Made by a program: the position numbers and the translations under genes. A DNA stretch of 64,000 nt from Leptolyngbya sp. PLA1 (GTDB taxonomy: Bacteria > Planctomycetota > Phycisphaerae > Phycisphaerales > UBA1924): assembly GCA_021405315.1 (NCBI GenBank), contig QWIH01000006.1:1-64000 (forward strand), given 5' to 3'. Below, piece after piece: positions 46,362 to 55,512 of this stretch (its first letter is position 1; each line of letters starts with the position of its first letter). The notes beneath the pieces were generated by a model. It was not told where the DNA came from and ran no database searches. It saw only the letters and a list, made by a program, of their open reading frames with translations.

Positions 46362-47902
46362 GTCTGGCTCAGGAGGCTCAGGATCACCTCGCGCGCGGAC
46401 TTCGCATCCGCGCTGCCGCCAGAGAGCTTCATGACCTCGCCCACGAGCCGGCCCGCGGCGGCGAGCTTGCCGGCGCGAACATCCGCCGCAACCTTCGGGT
46501 TCGCGTCGATCACCGACCTTGCCCATTGATGCAGTGCGGCGTCGTCCCGCACGACGAGGAGCCCCGCGGCACGAGCGGCGTCCGTGGCGCGGCGGAAGGC
46601 GCCATCGGGCGAGTCCGGCGAAGGCGGCGTGTCATGGGCGGCGGCGTCGAGCATCGGCGCGACGCCCTGGTTGCTGAGCGACCCCTCGTCGCGCAGCTTC
46701 ACGATGGCGGCGAGCCACAGGGGCGATAGTGCGGGCGGTCCGTCTTCGGACGCGCGGGGGAGCAGGACCTGCACGATGATGTTCGCCGCGGCCCGGCCGC
46801 CGCGCACGGGCGGGATGCCGAGCTGGGACAGTGCGCCGACGGCGGCTTCGAGCAGGTCGGCGGCGGCGCGTTCCGCGGCGATGGCGGCGGCGTCGGCGGC
46901 GGGGATTTCCCAGTCGCGCGTGTACGTCGCGGAGCGCTCGGCGGGCAACGGCGGGAGCGCGTCGCGGATCGACTGCACCCACGCGGGCTCGACGCGGACG
47001 GGTGCGAGGTCGGGATCGGGGAAGTAGCGGTAGTCGTGCGCGTCTTCCTTCTCACGCTGCAGCACCGTGACGCCCCGCGCATCGTCCCACCCTCGCGTGG
47101 TCTTGGTGCCCGGGCCGAACTCGCGGCGGTCGGCCAGCCAGCGCCGGGGCTGCTCCGAGGCCTCGTGCTCGATGGCGTCCCGAAGGGACTTGAACGAGTT
47201 GAGGTTCTTGATCTCCACGATGGGCGTGCGGACGGTGCGCCCACCCTCGAGCGTGAGCACGCAGTTGATGTTCGGCTCGAACCTCATGTGTCCCTTCTGC
47301 ATCACGCCCTCGGTCGCGCCGAGGTTGCGGCAGATGGTGCGGAGGTCTCTCGCGAAGCGCACCACCTGGTCCGGCGCGCGGAAGTCGGGCTCGGTGACGA
47401 TCTCCAGCAGCGGGGTGCCCGCGCGGTTGTAGTCGACGATCGAGAAGTCGATGGCGGCACCCCCCGGGGCCTCATGGAGGAGTTTGCCCGCGTCTTCTTC
47501 GAGGTGGGCGCGGATGATCCCGACGCGCAGGGGCGGCTGCGCGGGGTCATCCGCGGGCACGTGGACCACACCGTCGGCGCAGATCGGCAGGTCAAACTGG
47601 CTGATCTGGTAGGCCTTGGGCATGTCCGGGTAGAAGTATGACTTGCGGTCCCAGCGGGTGACTTCCGCGATGCGGCAGTTGAGCGCGAGCCCGACGCGGA
47701 TCGCGAGTTCGAGGGCGTGCGCGTTGGGCACGGGCAGCGCGCCGGGCAGGGCGAGCACCGTGGGGTCGGTGAGGGTGTTGGGAGCCGCGTGGTGATGGGC
47801 GCGGTGCGCCGGGCTCGGCGCGCGGGAGAACATCTTGGTGCGGGTGGAGAGCTCCACGTGCACTTCGAGCCCGATGATGACCTGAGAGGAGACGATGGCC
47901 AT
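46358..47902 (-). CDS. gatB: Aspartyl/glutamyl-tRNA amidotransferase subunit B
   Basis: 514 aa. It activates and amidates Glu-tRNA-Gln (and possibly Asp-tRNA-Asn) with GatA and GatC. IGLEVHVEL, LALPGALPVPN, KSYFYPDMPKAYQISQFD, IIRAHLEEDAGK, DYNRAGTPLLEIVTEPD, KGHMRFEPNINC and DYRYFPDPDLAP are all family signatures, with the GatB/YqeY tail domain ending in SAREVILSLL. About 30 residues longer than usual because of alanine-rich stretches in the tail domain. Its last codons overlap the converging sigma-like gene by 4 bases. gatA and gatC are not adjacent. Confidence 0.95.
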   Translation of the reverse strand: MAIVSSQVIIGLEVHVELSTRTKMFSRAPSPAHRAHHHAAPNTLTDPTVLALPGALPVPNAHALELAIRVGLALNCRIAEVTRWDRKSYFYPDMPKAYQISQFDLPICADGVVHVPADDPAQPPLRVGIIRAHLEEDAGKLLHEAPGGAAIDFSIVDYNRAGTPLLEIVTEPDFRAPDQVVRFARDLRTICRNLGATEGVMQKGHMRFEPNINCVLTLEGGRTVRTPIVEIKNLNSFKSLRDAIEHEASEQPRRWLADRREFGPGTKTTRGWDDARGVTVLQREKEDAHDYRYFPDPDLAPVRVEPAWVQSIRDALPPLPAERSATYTRDWEIPAADAAAIAAERAAADLLEAAVGALSQLGIPPVRGGRAAANIIVQVLLPRASEDGPPALSPLWLAAIVKLRDEGSLSNQGVAPMLDAAAHDTPPSPDSPDGAFRRATDAARAAGLLVVRDDAALHQWARSVIDANPKVAADVRAGKLAAAGRLVGEVMKLSGGSADAKSAREVILSLLSQT

Positions 47903-47912
47903 GGTCGCAGTG

Positions 47913-47918
47913 AGCGTA
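47913..47918 (-). promoter_or_regulatory. TACGCT -10-like element, gatB
   Basis: TACGCT on the minus strand lies 10 bases before the gatB ATG; no ribosome binding site is visible. Confidence 0.35.
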
Positions 47919-48052
47919 GGAGCAGGGTAAAGGCCGCTCGGCGGGGCTCGGCGAGCACGCCGAACCCCGGCGCCCCATCCGGAGGTTCTGCCGCCCGTCA
48001 AGGAACCCGTCGAGTCGGCTCCGGCGGCGAATGACCGTGCCACACGAGCCGG

Positions 48053-49258
48053 CTACTCGATATCACGCCCTCGTACGCCATCGATGGTGTGGAGCATGGA
48101 CTGGGTGCTCGCAACGTCGATGCTCCAGGGAGGGCCGCCGTCGCCGAGGTGGTATTGCGGCAGTGCACGGGATCGAGGGACGACCTCCGCGTGTGCGTCC
48201 ACGCATGCCGCGGCGATGCGCCATTCGGAGACGCTCCCCGTCCGAGCGCTGAAATCGGTGGCAAGCAGGACCTTGTGGGGCGGGAACAGGACCTGGAACG
48301 TCCGCGTCGGGCCGAGTTGCGCGGGCGGGGCCATCCGCGATTTGGGGTTCCAGAACTCCGGTTGAGCGATGAACGCGCACGGGTAGAAGTAAAGCCCGGT
48401 AGGCGAAAAGTCGTCGTTCCACGCGGGCGACGCCCGCCCCTGGTAGTAGCCGTCCGCGAGCGCGATGGGCCAGTCGACGCTCGTGTCAAAGTAACGCGCG
48501 ACGATCGCCAGGCCCAGGCCGTCGGACCGGATGACTGAAGTGGGCGTCGTGGGATCGACGAAGAACGGGAAGTGGTCGGCGAAGTCGTTGCCGTAGTTGG
48601 AAAAGACCGTGGCATTCGATCACAGGTTCGAGAGGGTTCGCACCTGGCGCCCGCGGTCGCGAACACCCGCGAGCGACGGCAGACCGAGCGCCAGGATGAC
48701 CGCCATAAGCGCGATGACAAGCACAAGTTCGATGAGGGTCCACCCTCGGCATGAGGCGCAACGCGCGGCCGGGTCATGAAACTCGGCGGACGCCGCCACC
48801 GCAGCCATTCGCTCGAATCCACGCTTCCGTGTGACATACGACGCGACGGTGCCCGCGGCTACCAGCGCCGCATTGCGAGCGATGACCATCGAGACGGACG
48901 CGTCCATGTCTGCGCGAAGGCGGAGAAGCCCGAAGCAGGCACACGCGGGATGGCCGTACGCGGACTCCAAGGCGTATGTGATCGCAAAGGTGGCAAGCAG
49001 GACCGCGCTCGACCCCATGACGATCGATCGTCCGACGTTCAGACACCAGCACAGCCCAAGAGAGAGCTCAAGGCATGGGATCACGGTGCCGATGGTCCAT
49101 CGCAGGCGGTCGGATGACAGCATCTCCCACGCGCGGAGTTCGCCGAGGAAGGCCGGGAGGTCCGCGAGTTTGGAAGCGGCAGCAAGCAGGAGCACGCCGG
49201 CGACGAGCCACCCGGCGGCGTATCCCGCGCGATTCAGGATTCGTGGTGCATGAGTCAC
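48053..49258 (-). pseudogene. MauE/DoxX-like membrane protein fused to a prepilin-type domain, interrupted by TGA
   Basis: Reading from GTG 49258 on the minus strand, residues 1-150 are a four-helix membrane domain of MauE/DoxX character (LVAGVLLLAAASKLADLPAFLGEL, CFGLLRLRADMDASVSMV). A type IV prepilin signal follows (CRGWTLIELVLVIALMAVILAL). At 48620-48622 an in-frame TGA stops translation after VRTLSNL, but the same frame continues without another stop to 48053 with sensible pilin-like sequence (SNATVFSNYGNDFADHFPFFVDP ...). An original CGA (Arg) is the simplest source of the TGA. The truncated product would keep the membrane domain and the pilin helix. The start overlaps the end of the upstream small gene (GTGA). 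Confidence 0.75.
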
Positions 49259-49617
49259 GGACACACGGTTGTCTGGGGAATCGTCTCGGTCTGGCACGTC
49301 GCCGAGGTGTGCTCTACGAACTTTCACCACCCGTTCTCGCAGCGGTACTTGTCCCACGCGCAGTTTGCGGCACCGATGGTGACGGGGTCCTTGAAGCCCT
49401 GTGAAAGGTGCACAAGGTGTGGCACGGACACCGGAGTCCAGACATCGCCGCACTCTTCGTGAGAGCAGTTGAAGGTCCCCGTCGCCGGGGGGTCGCCGAT
49501 CAGGCAGCAATCGGCGGTGCCGTTCTTGATGCAGGCCGCACCGACTACTCCGGCGATCCCCGGGCATCCGGTCGCCACGACCAGCAGGCCGGAATCCGCG
49601 GAAAGGAACGTTGTCAT
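49255..49617 (-). pseudogene. Small cysteine-rich protein, interrupted by TGA
   Basis: The uninterrupted part (49617 to 49324) encodes 97 aa with eight cysteines (CPGIAG, ACIKNGTADCCLIGD, NCSHEECGDVW, NCAWDKYRCENGW). After the TGA at 49324-49326 the same frame continues for 22 more codons with two further cysteines (KFVEHTSATC ... TTVCP) and stops at 49255, overlapping the next gene's GTG as GTGA. That overlap matches the ATGA overlap at the 5-prime end of this gene, which supports 49255 as the ancestral stop. The short form might still work. Its cysteines and the neighbouring MauE/DoxX-like protein suggest a disulfide-rich exported peptide. Confidence 0.65.
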
Positions 49618-50798
49618 GGTCGTGACCCTTCTCCCGTGTTTGCGGAATGCTCCGCACGCCGACGGTTCGCCAAGATCGATCTGACCCGCAGGGCAACGAG
49701 CCCGGCGGCGATGGAGGCCGCGAGCAGCCAGCCCGCGTAGCGAAGGCGTCGAGACTCGATGGCGCCGGGGTGTTCGTTCAAGGCGCGAACGACCTGATTG
49801 CCCGCATCATCCATCGTCGTGTAACTTCCGCGGTCACGGAAGTCGGTGATGCCGACAAAGGTTACCGTGCCGCGCACCGGGTCATCGCCGCGAAGGGGCG
49901 GGACGGCAGCCCGCCGTTCAACATCCTCGGGCGCGCAGGGCTGCAAGGCGATCAGGCGGGTACGCAGGACGGGCGTGCCATGAGGATCGTGCTCGACAAC
50001 CTCGCCCGCGCACCACGGTCCGAGTTCCGAGGCCTGCCACCCGGTTGAAGTCCAGCGGCGGGTGCCCGGCGAATCGCCGCCGGTTGATTCCAGCGAGACG
50101 TACTCCACGGTCGGTCCACCGGACTGCCACGAGCACCCGGCCTCGAGTCGGTGTGTGACGGGGCCGTAGGTGACCTGTCCGCTGACCATGCATCCGCCGT
50201 CGCTCCGTGGTGAAATCACGAGGGGTATGCGCATCTCCCCGGCGACCGAAAGCCCGCCGCTGAGGAGCGTGCAGAGTTGTTCGCGGCGTGACCTGCCCAT
50301 GCGGGTGTACTCGAACTGACGCTGCGAGATGCCGTGGGGCGACACGGCGAGCGCGCCCGGCGTCATGGACCAGGCGGTGCGTTCGATGCTCCCGTGGTCG
50401 AAGTACTCATCGGGCTGCCGGAGCGACCGTGCGGCCAATCGCCAGGCGTCTTCCGAGGCCCACAGGCGCACCTCGTCCTTGTCCTCGCCCCTGAGTTGGG
50501 CTTCCCACCTGGCAAGGAGTTGTCGATCCGGGTGGTCCGGGTGCCCCTGGATCCGACGGCGGACGTCATCGAGCTGGGCCGCGGTTGGAGCGCCAAGCCG
50601 CTCAAAGGTCTATTCGGCAAAGAAGGGTGCCTCGATCGGGGTGCGGGAGGACTCGGCGACCTGCCTGACCCAATCGCCCAGTTTCTCGGGAGTCTGTGCA
50701 CTGGACGCGATCGCGCACGTTGCAACAGCGAGCGCGAAGACTCCGCGTGGGAGCCACCGTGGAACCCAACGAGCGTGAAGTAACGTGGAAGCGGCCAT
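49614..50798 (-). pseudogene. Exported membrane-anchored protein, interrupted by TAG
   Basis: From ATG 50798 (GGGGGA upstream) a signal peptide is encoded (VPRWLPRGVFALAVATCAIASSAQ), then TPEKLGDWVRQVAESSRTPIEAPFFAE and a TAG at 50610-50612. The same frame continues (TFERLGAPTAAQLDDVRRR ... VRLWASEDAWRLAARSLRQPDEYFDHGS ...) for over 330 codons to a C-terminal membrane helix (WLLAASIAAGLVALRV) and a stop at 49614. CAG (Gln) to TAG is the likely change. A restart at GTG 50471 could give a 285-aa cytoplasmic remnant. No family recognised. The end overlaps the next gene as ATGA. Confidence 0.75.
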
Positions 50799-50810
50799 CG
50801 GTCCCCCGAA

Positions 50811-50832
50811 TACGCTCAGCCGTTCGAGCGTA
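50811..50832. promoter_or_regulatory. Inverted repeat TACGCTC-8-GAGCGTA
   Basis: A perfect 7-bp inverted repeat lies 12 bases upstream of the 50798 start, followed upstream by a run of ten C residues (50834-50843). It may be an operator or leader hairpin; the C-run could vary in length. Confidence 0.35.
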
Positions 50833-51053
50833 TCCCCCCCCCCGCCCCGGGAGTCAACCGATCGTGTGGGCGGAGGAGTCAGCGCGGGGCTCGGAACCGG
50901 GCAAGGCGATGGGTGGGGCGTGGGTCGCGCGCGGAGTCGCACACGCGAGTGGGCCGATGGAGATGCTTGGGTTGGGCAGGTGGAACCGCGATCGCCCAGA
51001 CGGGTCCGCGTCCTGAGCCGACCTGAGGTTGGCTCTGCGAACGCGTGGGAAAG

Positions 51054-51124
51054 CAGGGGATCTAGGATTCGAACCTAGACTAACTGAGTCAGAGTCAGTC
51101 GTGCTACCGTTACACCAATCCCCT
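51054..51124 (-). tRNA. tRNA-Gln (anticodon CTG)
   Basis: 71 bases on the minus strand. Acceptor AGGGGAT pairs with ATCCCCT, anticodon loop CTCTGAC on an ACTGA/TCAGT stem, T-arm CTAGG-TTCGAAT-CCTAG, discriminator G. No CCA is encoded. The D-arm is short. Confidence 0.93.
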
Positions 51125-51263
51125 ATGTGCGGGCGAATGGTACGCCGCGGCGAGCCCGGGGCAAATCCCCGGAGGGGGTCGGCGCGCCGGGGCGGGGGAA
51201 GTGGCGTCGGGCGGGTCGGGCGGTCGATGTAGGTGCGGCCCCTGTCCGGGGCTGGAGGCCAGC

Positions 51264-53363
51264 ATGAAGAAGTTTGGGCTGCTCGCGGCGGTGGTGTCCC
51301 TTGGTGTGGCGTCGGCGGCGAACGGGCAAGGCACGGAAGGCCCCGACCGGCTGCGAGAGGACATCCGGCGCATGGTCACGCAGGCGCGGGACCAGGTCTT
51401 TCCTGCCCTCGTGAACATTTCCGTCATCACCGTGAACTACAGCGGCGGAAAGGAGACCAAGGGGGGCTCCACCGGCAGCGGCACGATCATCTCGCCCGAG
51501 GGGTACGTGGTGACCAACCACCATGTCGCGGAGGACGGCAAGAAGTTCCGTGTCACGCTCTCGGACAAGCAGGAGGTGTCCGCGGTGCTGGTGGGCGATG
51601 ACCCCCTGACCGACCTCGCGGTGCTCAAGATCAACCTGAGCGAACTCAAGGACCCGAAGTCGGTGCCCGTGGCCTCGTGGGGCGACTCGGATGCGCTGCA
51701 GGTTGGGGACTACGTGATGGCCATGGGCTCGCCGTTTTCGCTTTCGAGGACGGTGACGCTGGGGATCGTGTCGAACACCGAGCGGGTGTTCACCGGCGCG
51801 GGCGACGATGTGGAGGAGCAGGAGTTCGACAGCGGGCAGCGGACGGGGCTGTTCACCCGGTGGCTCCAGCACGACGCGACGATCAATCCCGGGAACTCGG
51901 GCGGGCCGCTGGTGAACCTGCGCGGGCAGGTGGTGGGTGTGAACACGCTGGGAGGGGCGAACATGGCGTTCGCGATCCCCGCGTCGCTTGCCAGGCCGGT
52001 GGCGGAAGCGCTGATCAAGGACGGCGAAGTCGTGCGGAGTTACATGGGCGTGCAGCTCCGGAGCCTCAAGAGGTCGGACTTCAAGGAGGGCGTGCTGCTG
52101 AACTCCGTGATCCGCGGCGGGCCGGCGGACCGCGCGGGGTTGCGCGCGGGAGACCTCGTCACGGCGATGAACGGCGAGGCGGTGAACGCGTACTTCCCGG
52201 AGGAGATTCCGGCGCTGGCGCGGCGGATCGCGGACATGCCTGTGGGGTCGAAGGTCACGGTGAACTATCGGCGCGACGGTGCGGAGGGCACGGCGGAGGT
52301 CACGACCGAGAAGATGCTCAAGGACCGCGAGGACGAGGAGGCGCTGAGGCGTTGGGGGCTCTCGGCGATGCAGATCACCGAGAAGATCGCCAAGGACCGC
52401 ATGCTCGACAGCACCAAGGGTGCGCTGGTCTCGGGCGTCCGCGGGGGCGGACCGGCGGAACTCGCGGAGCCGCAGCTCATGTGGGGTGATGTGATCACCA
52501 GCGTCGACGGGGAGAAGGTGGACAACCTCGCGGGGCTGGTGGCGGCGTACACGCGGATCATGAGCCAGGACCCGGTACCCGAGTTCGTGATGATCGGGTT
52601 TGACCGGGCGGGGAAGAGCCAGGTGACGCTGATCAAACCCCGGCCCGACAAGAAGGAGGACCCGCCCCGCGAAGTGCCCAAGCCCTGGATCGGGATCGCG
52701 ACCCAGCCCGTGCTCAAGGACCTCGCGGACAAGCTGGGGCATCCGGGAGAACTCGGGTTCCGTGTGTCGCGGGTGTATCCCGGGACGCTGGCGGCCAGGA
52801 GCGACCTGAAGGTGGGGGACGTGATCGTGGCGCTCAATGGGGCGAAGGTCGCTCCCCGGACGATGCAGGACGCGGGCCTGCTCGGGCGTCGGATCCGGGA
52901 ACTGCCGTTGGACAAGTCGGCGGTCGTGACGGTGCTGCGCCAGGGCAGCCGGGTGGATGTGGAGGTCATGCCGGAGCGCACGCGCATCGGCCCTGACGAG
53001 GCGCTCAAGGACACGAACAAGGACTTTGAGTTGACGGTGCGAGAGCTCACGTTCTTCGACCGGGACGACCGTCGCTGGGACGAGAGCGTGGCGGGCGTGC
53101 TGGTGGAGAACGCCGAGCACGCGGGGTGGGCGGGGCTCGCCGGCGTGATGCGGGGCGATCTGGTGCAGCGGATCGACGGCATCGAGATCGCGGATATCCC
53201 CGGGTGGCGGAAGGCCATGGACGACATCGCGAAGCGCCAGCCGTCGAAGGTGACGATCGTGGTGCTCAGGTGGAACCGCACGTTCTACCTGTTCGCGGAG
53301 CCTGATTGGAAGCCGGAGACCCCGGCGTCGGGCCAGGCAGCGGGGCCATCGCCCGGGAAATGA
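51264..53363 (+). CDS. HtrA/DegP-type serine protease with multiple PDZ domains
   Basis: 699 aa, far longer than the 450-500 of DegP. GGAGG lies before the ATG at 51264; signal peptide about 1-22. The trypsin-like domain has the full triad: H87 (TNHHV), D117 (DPLTDLAVL) and S212 (NPGNSGGPL). After it come PDZ-like units near 255-340, 345-440, 480-570 and 590-680, the first with the classic YMGVQL ... GGPADRAGLRAGDLVTAMNG and the third with VYPGTLAARSDLKVGDVIVALNG. It should degrade or refold damaged periplasmic proteins, with extra PDZ units widening substrate choice. The next gene encodes a catalytically dead relative. Confidence 0.93.
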   Translation: MKKFGLLAAVVSLGVASAANGQGTEGPDRLREDIRRMVTQARDQVFPALVNISVITVNYSGGKETKGGSTGSGTIISPEGYVVTNHHVAEDGKKFRVTLSDKQEVSAVLVGDDPLTDLAVLKINLSELKDPKSVPVASWGDSDALQVGDYVMAMGSPFSLSRTVTLGIVSNTERVFTGAGDDVEEQEFDSGQRTGLFTRWLQHDATINPGNSGGPLVNLRGQVVGVNTLGGANMAFAIPASLARPVAEALIKDGEVVRSYMGVQLRSLKRSDFKEGVLLNSVIRGGPADRAGLRAGDLVTAMNGEAVNAYFPEEIPALARRIADMPVGSKVTVNYRRDGAEGTAEVTTEKMLKDREDEEALRRWGLSAMQITEKIAKDRMLDSTKGALVSGVRGGGPAELAEPQLMWGDVITSVDGEKVDNLAGLVAAYTRIMSQDPVPEFVMIGFDRAGKSQVTLIKPRPDKKEDPPREVPKPWIGIATQPVLKDLADKLGHPGELGFRVSRVYPGTLAARSDLKVGDVIVALNGAKVAPRTMQDAGLLGRRIRELPLDKSAVVTVLRQGSRVDVEVMPERTRIGPDEALKDTNKDFELTVRELTFFDRDDRRWDESVAGVLVENAEHAGWAGLAGVMRGDLVQRIDGIEIADIPGWRKAMDDIAKRQPSKVTIVVLRWNRTFYLFAEPDWKPETPASGQAAGPSPGK

Positions 53364-53439
53364 GGCCGGGGGCGCATATCCTGACTGTTCGGCCGCGGTG
53401 TGCGGCCGCCGGCAGGAATCACCCCTCGGAGTCTCCCAG

Positions 53440-54291
53440 ATGACGTCTCGACTGCTTGTCGCCCTCTCGCTCTGCGCCGGCCTGATGGCGGCAGCTCCCG
53501 CCATGTCCCAGCCCGCGCCCACCGCGTATGAGGTGCTGGCGACGACGCACGCGAAGGCGATGGTGAACGTCAAGTTCACCTCGAAGTTCGGGGCCGAGGA
53601 GGAAGAGGGCGAGGTTCCCGGCGTCATCATCGACAAGGGCGGGCTGGTGCTGGTGAGCAACGACAACCTGCGCGGCATCAACGCGCGGTTCGGTGCGCCC
53701 GGAGCGGAATCGGCGAACATCAAGGTGCTGGCGGGTGAGGACACCGAGGGCGTGGACGCGAAGGTGATCGCCCGCGACTCCGAGCTCGGCCTTGCCTGGG
53801 TGCAGATCGAGAAGCCCGCGGAGGGCGGCTACGCATTCGTGGACTTTGACGCGGGTGCCGAGGCCCGCGCGGGTGATCGGGTGATGGTGATCTCGCAACT
53901 CTCGAAGTTCTTCGACCGCGCCACCGTGGTGACCGAGGGCGTGGTGGCGGGAGTGACCGCAAGACCCCGCAAGACCCTCATCCCCAGCCTGGAGCTTGCG
54001 ACCACCGAGTGGGGGGTGCCGGTCTTCGACGCGAACGCCAAGCCCGTGGGGCTCATGACCATCATTCTGCCCGAGAAGGAAGAGCTGGAGTCCATGCCCG
54101 GCGGGCCGGGCGAGGTGCTGAAGGGAATCCCGGGCGGGAAGATCATCCTGCCCGCGGCGGAGGTGGCGGCGGCGACCAAGCGGGCACGCGAAGCCGCGGC
54201 GAGCGGTCAGGGCGAGCCCGCGGCGGCCCCCGTGCCGTCGGAGACCCCGGCGGCGGGCGGCGCCCCGGCGACCGGTGGCTCGCCCAAGTAG
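53440..54291 (+). CDS. HtrA-like pseudoprotease
   Basis: 283 aa with a signal peptide (MTSRLLVALSLCAGLMAAAPAMSQ). The layout of a trypsin-like domain is recognisable (PGVIIDKGGLVLVSNDNL, then IARDSELGLAWVQI, then TTEWGVPVFDANAKPVG), but the His position reads SNDN, and the GNSGG serine loop is replaced by TTEWGVP. It is therefore probably inactive. No PDZ domain is present; the tail is alanine/proline/glycine-rich. It lies 76 bases after the active protease on the same strand and may regulate it or bind the same clients. Confidence 0.75.
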   Translation: MTSRLLVALSLCAGLMAAAPAMSQPAPTAYEVLATTHAKAMVNVKFTSKFGAEEEEGEVPGVIIDKGGLVLVSNDNLRGINARFGAPGAESANIKVLAGEDTEGVDAKVIARDSELGLAWVQIEKPAEGGYAFVDFDAGAEARAGDRVMVISQLSKFFDRATVVTEGVVAGVTARPRKTLIPSLELATTEWGVPVFDANAKPVGLMTIILPEKEELESMPGGPGEVLKGIPGGKIILPAAEVAAATKRAREAAASGQGEPAAAPVPSETPAAGGAPATGGSPK

Positions 54292-54330
54292 GCAGTGCAC
54301 CCACCCGAAGGGCTGCGTCCAAATGACGAG

Positions 54331-54366
54331 AACGGCGCCGGGCGAGTGCTCGGCGCCGTTTTGTAA
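54331..54366 (+). terminator. Terminator after the HtrA-like pair
   Basis: Perfect 10-bp stem AACGGCGCCG/CGGCGCCGTT with a 10-base loop, followed by TTGTAATT. It lies 39 bases past the stop at 54291. Confidence 0.8.
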
Positions 54367-54411
54367 TTGGGGATGTGAGCCCGCTCGAACGAGGGCAGGG
54401 CGCTGCCGCTC

Positions 54412-55407
54412 CTACCCCTCCGCCTTCCAGCCGTAGGTGGAGTAGTGGTGCTCGAAGCGGCCATCGGGGTACAGGTCGATCACGCCGTAGCCCTCGTCGC
54501 AGTTGTTCTTCCGGCCGCCCCACCACGCGCCGCTGACCGCGCCGTCGCAGAGATACGTCACGCGCGGGGCGTCGTGCGCGAGCCCCGGAAGGCCCAGCTC
54601 CACCCTGTCGTGCATGTGCGTGTGCCCGCTGAGGCACAGCCGGATGTTCCCCGCGGTGACGAACTTGCGGTGAATGGCGAGCCCGTCGGCGTGCATGAGG
54701 TTCCAGGGGAGTTTGGCGGCCTTGTTCGCCTTGTCCTCCGCCGCCATGGTCATGCCCAGGATGGGGATGTGGCTCACGACGAGCGTCGGGGTGGTGGTGT
54801 CCGCGGCGAGCTCACCATCCAGCCAGGCCATCTGCTCGTCGTCCAGCTTCCCGATGTAGCCGTTGCCGTCAGGGAAGACGCTGTCGAGCACGATGAATCG
54901 CCAGCCTCCGCGCTTGAAGGCGCGATAGGGCTTTTCGAGGCCGAGGTTTTCCAGCGCGAGCCGCTTGCCGAAGAAGGGCTCCTCGCCGGTGGACTTTGCC
55001 TTCTCCTTGTGCCACCCGAAGACATCGTGGTTGCCCAGGCAGTTCTCGATGCCGATCGAGCACTCGTTCTTGAAGGTGGCGTTGAGGATGTCCCAGAGGG
55101 CGCGTGACCGCTCGATAGGCGTGGCGAAGGTGTCCATGACCAGGTCTCCGCCGGTGAGGATGAAGTCGGGCTTGGCGTGCTCCTGCACGTGGTGCAGGCA
55201 CATGGCCACGCCTTGCTGGGCGCGTTTCTCCCTTTGGATGTGCAGGTCGGTCAGGTGGGCCAGTCGGAGGGCCCGTCCCGAGGAGACGGGTGATCCGGCC
55301 GCGGCGGGCTGGGCGAACAGTTTGCTCGCGGGCAACCCGGCGGCGAGCGCCGTCAGCCCTGCGACCTTGAGCAACCCCCGCCTCGACATCGACTCGGAAT
55401 CAAGCAT
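54412..55407 (-). CDS. Tat-exported calcineurin-like metallophosphoesterase
   Basis: 331 aa. GGGAGGG precedes the ATG at 55407. The N-terminus (SMSRRGLLKVAGLTALAAGL) has the twin-arginine S-R-R-G-L-L-K motif, so it should be exported folded with its metals. Metal-binding motifs are in order: LTDLHIQ, TGGDLVMD, CLGNHDVFG, VVSHIPI and SGHTHMHD. It probably hydrolyses a phosphodiester outside the cytoplasm; the substrate is not evident. The gene converges with the HtrA pair and is divergent from the next gene. Confidence 0.9.
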   Translation of the reverse strand: MLDSESMSRRGLLKVAGLTALAAGLPASKLFAQPAAAGSPVSSGRALRLAHLTDLHIQREKRAQQGVAMCLHHVQEHAKPDFILTGGDLVMDTFATPIERSRALWDILNATFKNECSIGIENCLGNHDVFGWHKEKAKSTGEEPFFGKRLALENLGLEKPYRAFKRGGWRFIVLDSVFPDGNGYIGKLDDEQMAWLDGELAADTTTPTLVVSHIPILGMTMAAEDKANKAAKLPWNLMHADGLAIHRKFVTAGNIRLCLSGHTHMHDRVELGLPGLAHDAPRVTYLCDGAVSGAWWGGRKNNCDEGYGVIDLYPDGRFEHHYSTYGWKAEG

Positions 55408-55512
55408 TGCGTGCCCTCCCAATGGGTGAAACCCCAGCATACCGAAGCCGGGCCGACCCCACTCGCGCATCTACACTCTGGCTCGCCTGCGTCACACCCC
55501 ATCGGAGGCCGA

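Noticed and set aside
48053..50798. Reassignment of TGA as a sense codon
   Set aside because: TGA is the normal stop of many well-supported genes here, for example speA, pyrE and gatB neighbours, and one of the three premature stops is TAG.
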